Positions 39,201 through 48,200 of a stretch of 64,000 nucleotides of DNA are shown here, in pieces. Every line of letters begins with the position of its first letter. Position 1 is the first letter of the stretch. This DNA is from Elephas maximus indicus (Eukaryota > Chordata > Mammalia > Proboscidea > Elephantidae): contig NC_064821.1 in the NCBI RefSeq assembly GCF_024166365.1, positions 48,511,093-48,575,092 on the forward strand, in the 5' to 3' direction. Position numbers and translations under genes: made by a program. The notes beneath the pieces are model-generated. The model did not search any database, had not been told where the DNA came from, and saw only the letters and a list, made by a program, of their open reading frames with translations.

Positions 39201-42200
39201 GTGAGTGTCACCGTAGGGAGAAGCCTGAGGAGGGGGTGACGGTGGGCAGAGGGGGAAAGCAGTTTCCACAGCATTTTCTAAAGGCAGGACCTGCGCCCAC
39301 ACGCATCCACACACACATACACACATGCACGCGCACACGTGCATGCACACACACCACCCCTGAGACGTAGGACACTGCTAACTTAGCTCACCTCCCATCT
39401 GAAGTGCCCGGGAGAGGCAATCATTCATTCAACATATTAAGCACCTACTGTGAGCAGGCAGGCACTGTTCTAGGTGCTGAGGATATGTTGTTGTTAGATC
39501 CCATTGAGTCAGTTCTGACTCATAGTGACCCTATATGCCACAGAACGAAACACTGCCCGGTCCTGAGCCATCCTTACAATCGTTGTTATGCTTGAGCCCA
39601 TTGTTGCAGCCACTGTGTCAATCCATCTCATTGAGGGTCTTCCTCTTTTCCACTGACCCTGTACTTTGCCAAGCATGATGTCCTTCTCCAGGGACTGATC
39701 CCTCCTGACAACATGTCCAAAGTATGTAAGACACAGTCTCCCCATCCTTGCTTCTAAGGAGCATTCTGGTTGTACTTCTTCCAAGACAGGTTTGTTCGTT
39801 TTTTGGCAGTCCATGGTACATTCAACATTCTTCGCCAACACCACAATTCAAAGGCGTCAATTCTTCTTCCCTCTTCCTTATTCATTGTCCGGCTTTCACA
39901 TGCATATGATGCGATTGAAAATACCATGGCTTGGGTCAGGCGCACCTTAGTCTTCAAGGTGACATCTTTGCTTTTCAACACTTTAAAGAGGTCATTTGCA
40001 GCAGATTTGCCCAGTGCAATGCATCTTTTGATTTCTTGACTGCTGCTTCCATGGGTGTTGATTGTGGATCCAAGTAAAATGAAATCCTTGACAACTTCAA
40101 TCTTTTCTCTGTTTATAATGATGTTGTTTATTGGTCCAGTTGTGAGGATTTTTGTTTTCTTTATGTTGAGGTGTAATCCATACTGAAGGCTGTGGTCTTT
40201 GATCTTCATTAGTAAGTGCTTCAAGTCCTCTTCACTTTCAGCAAGCAAGGTTGTGTCATCTGCGTAAGGCAGGTACTTAACGAGTCTTCCTCCAGTCCTG
40301 ATGCCCTGTTCTTCTTCATATAGTCCACCTTCTCAGATTATTTGCTCATCATACAAACTGAATAGGTATGGTGAAAGGATACAATCCTAACGCACACCTT
40401 TCCTGACATTAAACCACTCAGTATCCCCTTGTTCTGTCTGAACAGCTGCCCCTTGATCTATGTACAGGTTCCTCATGAAAACAATTAAGTGTTCTGGAAT
40501 TACCACTCTTCTCAATGTTATCCATAATTTGTTACGATCCACACAGTTGAATGCCTTTGCAGAGTCAATAAAACACAGGTAAACATCCTTCTGGTATTCT
40601 CTGCTTTCAGCCAGGATCTATCTGACACCAGCAATGATATCCCTAGTTCCACGTCCTCTTCTGAATCCAGCCCGAATTTCTGGCAGTTCCCTGTTGATAC
40701 ACGGCTGCAGCCACTGGTGGGGATACAGTGGTGAACAAAACAAAGATCCCTCCTCTGTAGGTGGTCTACTCTGACACACAGTGGGTCACCATGAGTCAAA
40801 ACTGACTCAACGGTAATTGATTTGGTTTGACTTATTGACAGCTGACTATACTCCAGGCATCAGGCTATACTCCGGAGAACTAAATGGATGCAGTCCCTGC
40901 CCTTGAAGAGGTTATGGTCCAATGGTGAAGACAAGCATTAAGAATAATTACACAATAACTTAATAATTAAACTATAACCCTGATAAGGGCTATGAAGGAA
41001 AAATACAAGAGTGGTTAAAAAGGTGAGTCACAGAAGTGACATTTAAGCTGAGACCTAAAGAAAGGAGGAAACAGGAAGAAAGAAGGGTGTCCAGAAAAGG
41101 GGAACAGTATGTGCAAAGGCCTGGGACAGAAAGGAAAGTGAAATCTTAGAGCATATGAAACACGGCCAGCAAGCCTGGAGTGCTGGAAGAGGAGGCTGAG
41201 GCAGGGGCAAGAGCCACAGGGCACTTTGGGATGTTCTGCCCATGTGCTCTGGGAGCCAAGCTGTGGGCTGGAAAGATCTGAACTTTTAAAAGATCACACC
41301 AGCTGCTGAGTGGAGAACAGAAGTGAGAAGACCGAAGAGGAAATTACTGCAGAGGGGCAGTGAGAGAAAATGGGGGCTTGGGCAAGGAGCAAGAAGTGCC
41401 AGCTCTGAGGACTGTCTTAGGAGTAAAATCAATGGACCTGCTACCCCATCAGGAAAATCTAAGTCAAATCCATGATGATTCACCACTCCTTACCCACTAA
41501 CCAAACAAAAACCAAACCCATTGCCATCGAGTCTATTCTGACTCACAGAGATCCTATGGAACTGAGTAGAACTGCCCCATGGGGTTTCCAAGGCTGTAAA
41601 TCTTTACAGAAATAGACTGCCACATCTTTCTCATGTGAAGTGGCTGGTGTGTTCGAACTGCCAATATTTCAGTTAGCAGCCTAGTGCTTTAACCACTGTG
41701 CCACCAAGGCTCCTTTCTTACCCACTAAAACCCAACCCAAACCCAAACCCAGTGCCATCAAGTCAATTACAACTCATAACAACCCTATAGTGCAGAGTAG
41801 AATTACCTCCACAGGGTTCCCAAGGAGAAGCTGGTGGATTCAAACTGCTGACCTTTTGGTTAGCAGCTGAATTCTTAACCACTGTGCCACCAGGGCAATA
41901 AAAAAGGCAGACACTAAGTGTTAGTAGGGCTGTAGAGAAATCGGACCTCATATATTGCTTGTGGGGATACAGTATAAATATAAAACGATGCAGCCACTTC
42001 GAAATACAGTCTGGCAGCTCCTAACAAGGTTAAACATAGAATCACCATATTGTTGTTACGTACTGTCAAGTCAATTCTGACTCATAGGGACACCACATGA
42101 CAGAGCAGAACTGCCCCATAGGGTTTCCTAGGCAGTAATCTTTATGGGAGCAGATCTCTAGGTCTTTTTTCCTGCAGAGCTGCTAGGTAAGTTTGAACTG

Positions 42201-45200
42201 CCAACCTTCCAAAGAGCAGCTGAGTGTTTAACCATTGTACCACAAGGGTTCCTTAGAATAACCATTGTTGTTGTTGTTAGGTGCCGTTGAGTAGGTTCCG
42301 ACTCATAGTGACCCTACACAGAACAGAAAGAAACACTGCCCGGTCCTGCACCATCCTCACAATTGTTGCTATTCTTGAGCCCATTGTTGCAGCCACTGTG
42401 TCATTCTATCTCGTTGAGGGTCTTCCTCTTTTTCACTGCCTCTTTACTTTACCAAGCACAATGTTCTTCTCCAAGGACTGATCCCTCCTGACAACATTTC
42501 CAAAGTGTGTAAGATGAAGTCTCACCATCCTTGCTTCTAAGGAGCACTCTGGTTGTACTTCTTCCGAGACAGATTTGTTCGTTCTTTTGGCAGTCCATGG
42601 TACATTCAATATTCTTCACCAACACCACAATTCGAAGGCTACCATTCTTCTTCAGTCCTCCTTATTCATTGTCCAGCTTTTACATGCATATAACCCATGG
42701 CTTGGGTCAGGGGCACCTTAGTCCTTGAGGTGACATCTTTGCTTTTCAACACTTTAAAGAGATCTTTTGCAGCAGGTTTTCTCAATGCAATCAATGCGTC
42801 TTTTGATTTCTTGACTGCTGTTTCCATAGGTGTTGATTGTGGATACAAGTAAAACGAAATCCTTGACAACCTCAATCTTTTCTCCATATATAATGATGTT
42901 GTTTATTGGTCCAGTTGTGAGGATTTTTGTTTTACGTTGAGGATTAATCCTTACTGAAAGTTGTGGCCTTTGATGTTCATTAGTTAAGTGCTTTAAGTCC
43001 TCCTCACTTTTAGCAAACAGTGTTGTGTCATCTGCATAATGCAGGTTGTTAATGAGTCTTCTTCCAATCCTGATGCCCTGTTCTTCTTCATATAGTCCAG
43101 CTTCTCAGATTATTTGCTCAGCATACAGATTGAACAGGTATGGTGAAAGGATACAACCCTGATGCACACCTTTCCTGACTATAAACCATGCAGTACCCCC
43201 TTGTTCTGTTCAAAGGACTTCCTCTTGATCCATGTACAGATTCCTCATGAGCACAATGAAGTGTTCTGGAATTCCCATTCTCTGCAACCTTATCCATAAT
43301 TTGTTATGATCCACACAGTTGAATGCCTTAGCATAGTCAATAAAACACAGGTAAACATCTTTCTGGTATTCTCTGCTTTCAGCCAGGATCCATCTGACAT
43401 CAGCAGTGATACCCCTGCTTCCACATCATCTTCTAAATCCAGCTTGAACTTCTGGCAGTTCCCTGTTGACACACTGCTACAGCCACTTGTGAATGATCTT
43501 CAGCAAAATTTTGCTGGCATGTGATATTAATGATATTGTTTGATAATTTTCACATTTGGTTGGATCACCTCTCTTGGGAAAAGACATAACTAATGATCTC
43601 TTTCAGTTGGTTGGCCAGGTAGCTGTCTTCCCAATTTCTTGGCATAAATGAGTGAGCACTTCCAGTGCCGCATCCGTTTGTTGAAACATCTCAATTGATA
43701 TTCTTTCAATCCCTGGAGACTTGTCTTTTACCAGTGCCTTATTTTTCAGTGCAGCTTGGACCTCTTCCTTCAGTACCATTGGTTCCTGATCATATGTTAC
43801 TTCCTGAAATGGGTGAATAACCATATGACCCAGCAATTTCACTCTTAGGTATATACTCCGAAGAAATGAAAACATACGTCCACACAAAAAATTGAACACA
43901 ATTGCTCATAGCAGCGTTATTCATAATAGCCCCAAAGTGGCAACAAACAACCCAAATGTCTATCAACCGATGAATGTATAAATAAATAAACTGTGGTATA
44001 TCCATAAAATATAGTATTATTCGGCCATAAAAATTCATGAAGTACTGACACATGTTACACCATGGATAAACCTTGAAAACACTACAAGTGAAAGAAGCCA
44101 GTCAGGAAAGGTCACATATGTTACGATTTCATTTGTATGACATGTCCAGAATATGCAAATTCATAGAGACAGAAAGTAGATTAGTGGTTGCCTAGGGTTG
44201 CACAGAACTCACAGACAATACTCATGTTTATGGCATTTATCAGCGAAGTAACAGATTACAGTTCAGGTTGAGGAATGCTCAGGACACAGTTCTTCCATCA
44301 GAACAGCCTCTTCCCAGCTGTGCTCGCAGACATGCATCTTCCTGACCCTTGGCCTCTGCCCTGCTCAGTCAAGTATTATGAAGCTATCTCAGCTTGGCTA
44401 AGTGCCTGGCAGCACCCTACTCTACCAGCAAGCTCCTGCCCAAAGGCACTCCGCTTTCTCACTCTGTGAGCTGGGAAGCCCACTGTGCCATCTCCTGCTG
44501 GTCTCTCCTGCTGCTCTCTCTTTCCATCATTCATCTGCCACTGCTTCTCACCATCTTCAGTGTTACAACTCTCTTTTTTTCATATCTCTTTCTCTCCTGG
44601 TTCCAGGAGCTTCTCAGGGCAGGGATTCCAAGTCCAAAGGATGCGCTCCACTCTTGGCCCTCCTTCCTTGGTGGTGGTGGGATCCTCCTTTTCTTGCCTC
44701 TGGGATGGCGCATTTCAAGCCCAGCAGGATGGCAAAACTGACCATGCCCTTGGTGGGCCACAATTACTTAATTTGCACAATCCCACTCAATCACTTGGGT
44801 GGGAGTTACAAGACCATGGGAAGAAAGGCCACACAGAAGTTATCTATTGGCTGGGAATTGAACTTGGGTCTCCCACAGTGAAGGTAACTAGTCTACCACT
44901 GAACCACAACTGTCCCCATTCTTATAAATCACTAATACTTTAAGCTAAGTCACTTTATCACACCATGAACCCAAAGTTTCACAAACTGTCATGAGGCTTA
45001 AATGGTGAGGGGAGAGTAGAGATAAAGGAACATTCTAGGGCTAGTGGTGCACAGAGGCATAATCTCTGTGCCCTCATCTTGTTGGTGAGGTGGTGAAGTG
45101 CATAGTCGCTGGAGCCAAAGGCTCTCTGGGATCAAATTCCAGCTCTAGTACTGCTGGCTGTGTGGCCTCAGGCAAGTTACTGCACAAATCTGCATCTTGA

Positions 45201-48200
45201 GTCCTTCACCTGTGAAATGGGGATAACAATTCTACCTTCCTCATAGGATGGTCAGTGAGAAATGAGTGAGCTCATGTATGTAAAACACTTAGAACCACAT
45301 CTGGCATGTAGTAGGTGTTACATACGGGTTTGCTATTATTGTTAATTAACATCAATGAGGACCCAGAGGGCACAGAGGGAGAGGTACTTGTTTGATGTCA
45401 CAGAACTAGTCTGTGGTGGAGGCACTGCACAAAAATATGTATTTTCACTTTTCAAAGTACTTTGGCATCTTTTTTTTTTTCTTTTAATCTCTTTTTAGCG
45501 GTGAGCCTATTTTCCTGGCAGAAAGTCCTTGATGCACGTTGGTCAGATCCTGGCCTTTTCTCTTTACATATGAGAACACCAAAGGCCAGGGAGCACAAGG
45601 GACCTGCCCAAGACCAGGCAGCCACTCAGGAACCAAGAGCTGGGCCTGTCCTCTGCCCGGGGCCCTCCCTATCTATCCAGCATCTTTGGAAACCCAAGGC
45701 TGGCTCAGGGCAACCCTCACCACCCCCCACTTCTCCTAGCTCCTCAGTCCTCTTCTCCGCTCCACTTAATGATTTCTCAGATACACCTGACCATAGTTCT
45801 GCTGGCTGTTTTGTTGTCGCGTCTCTCAGGCAGCCCAGCCAGTGCCCTGGCTGTCTTCCAGAGGAGCGGCCTGGCCCTTTGGGCCCCCTGTGAGGGGGAG
45901 CAATCTCCTGTGGGTGCTGAGTGTCTTTCTTCATCGTTTGGTGCCGGGAGAACGGAGGAGCAGGTAGCTGTGATGGACCCATACCTTTTGTATGTGACCG
46001 TTTTAATCATTTCCTTTCAAAATGTTTTGTTTTCAGGGAACACCATGTGGGGACATTTCTATTCCCTCTGCAGCTGCATGCATGCACATGGAGGGCAGGG
46101 CTAGGGGATGCGTTTCTCTTTGAACAGGAGGCACAGAGGAGAGCAGACCCTCCCCGGACCCCATCCAACAACTCAGTCCTCAGTGTCTCAGCTCCTTTTC
46201 TATAAAATAGGGGCAATAATACTTGATTTGTCTAACACTTTCTTAGTTGTAAGCTTCGAACAAGATGATCCATGTGAAGGCACTTAGCAAACTTTAAAGC
46301 AGTGTTTCTTAATGGAGGTGGGGAGCAGGGATGGGGGGAATGGGAGTCTGTCCTCTAGGGGACATCTGGTTCTCACAACTGGGGGGTGTATGCTACCAGT
46401 ATCTAGTGGGTGGAGGCCAGGGATGCTGCTAAACATCCTATTATAGACAGGACAGCCCCCACAACAAAGAATCATCGAGCCCCAAATGTCAACAGTGCCA
46501 AGGTTGAGAAATCCTGCTCTAAATGATGCTAGAAAAGTAATGACATTTATGGGGGGGTTCCCTATGTACCAGGTACTTCACATGCATTATCTCATTTAAT
46601 CGCAGTTTGATGTTGGCTAGTGGATTCCAACTCATGGCGATCCCATGTGTTATACAGTAGAACTGAGCTCCATAGGGTGAGAAGTGATTCTATAGAGTTT
46701 TCTTGGCTATAATCTTTACGAAAGCAGATCAACAGGCCTTTCTTCCTTGGTGCCGCTGGGAGGGCTCAACCGCCAACCTTTCTTTTAGTAGCTGAGAGCA
46801 AACCATTTGCGCCATCCAGGGACCTCAAAGGGTTAATAATTTCATAATAGATTTCCTTCATTATGCTTTTTCCCCAATCAGCCACAGTTATACTGAGGAC
46901 AGGTAGGAATAGGGAGTATCCACAAAAAAAAAAAATCTTTTTGTCTCTAAAAAGGGAGCCTCATCGTCTAAAAGGCAGGGAAGCTCTGTTACTGATCTTA
47001 CACGTGAACTAAATTCAAGTCGTGAGGCTCATGCAACTAGCAACATCTTTTCTGGGTCTTCTTTTCATGCAGCCTAAGCTGAATAATATTTAAAGTACTG
47101 AAAAGATTGAAGTTGTCAAGGATTTCATTTTACTTGGATCCAAAATCAACACCCATAGAAGCAGCAGTCAAGAAATCAAAGGATGCATTGCATTGGGCAA
47201 ATCTGCTGCAAAAGACCTTTTAAAGTGTTAAAAAGCAAAGATGTCAGTCACTCTAAGGACTAAGGTGCACCTGACCCAAGCCATGGTATTTTCAATTGCC
47301 TCATATGCATGTGAAAGCTGGACAATGAATATGGAAGACCGAAGAAGAATTGATGCCTTCGGATTATGGTGTTGGTGAAGAATATTGAATATGCCATGGA
47401 CTGCCAGAAGAACAAACAAATCTGTCTTGGAAGTACTGCCATAATGCTCCTTGGAAACAAGGATAGTAAGACTTTGTCTCACATACTTTGGACATGTTAT
47501 CAGGAGGAACCAGTCCCTGGAGAAGGACATCATACTTGGTTAAGCAGAGGGTTAGCAAAAAAAGAGGAAGACCCTCAATGAGATGGATTGATACAGTGGC
47601 TGCAACAATGGGCTCAAGCATAACAATTGTGAGGATGGCACAGGGCTGGGCAGTGTTTTGTTCCATCATAGGGTCGCTCTGAGTCAGAATTGACACTATA
47701 GCACATAACAACAACAAAGCTGAGTAACTTGTTAAAAGGTTAACTAAAATGGTAGTGCACAATATGTTCTGTAGCCAAAATAAAAACATCTCACAATGTG
47801 TCGGGATTGGTTATCGACATATTTGGTTTCAGAATTCCATTGCCTCAAAATCTTACCTTAAGGACATTAGGAGAAATTAACCCTTTGAGTCTCTTCAATT
47901 CAGTTACAAGTACTTTTAAAGTATGTTCCAGTACAATGATTCTCCAAGAGCACCTAACCCAAACTGTTTCTCTGTTGTTGTTGGTAGGTGCCATTGAGCC
48001 AATTTTCGACTCATAGAGACCCTGTGTGACAGAGTAGAACTGCCCAGAGGGTTTTCTAGTCTGTAATCTTTATGGCAGCAGGTCGCCAGGTCTTTCTCCT
48101 GCAGAACAGCTGGGTGGGTTCGAAACACCAACCTTTTGGTTAGCAGCCAAGCACTTAACCATTGTGTCATCATGGCTACTTAAACCTTTTCTCTAGTCCT

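Larger units (their letters stand above)
41905..44195 (+). repeat. L1 3' region split by an AfroSINE and an RTE at one site
   Basis: L1 blocks 41905-42048 and 43814-44195 join as one element across AGAAT.ACCATATGACCCAG. The first insert is the SINE at 42049-42254 and the second the RTE at 42266-43813; each border carries an AGAATCACCAT / AGAATAACCAT / TGAATAACCAT copy. L1 text includes AATAGCCCCAAAGTGGCAAC and GACAGAAAGTAGATTAGTGG. Confidence 0.85.

Noticed and set aside
44846..44918. Possible tRNA-Gly gene
   Set aside because: A and B boxes are recognisable, but stem pairing is lost and the sequence runs on into repeat DNA; a SINE head fits better.
44402..44943. Overlapping 150-160 codon open frames
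   Set aside because: They lie in an LTR-like repeat also present at 611-1310, where the frames are not conserved.
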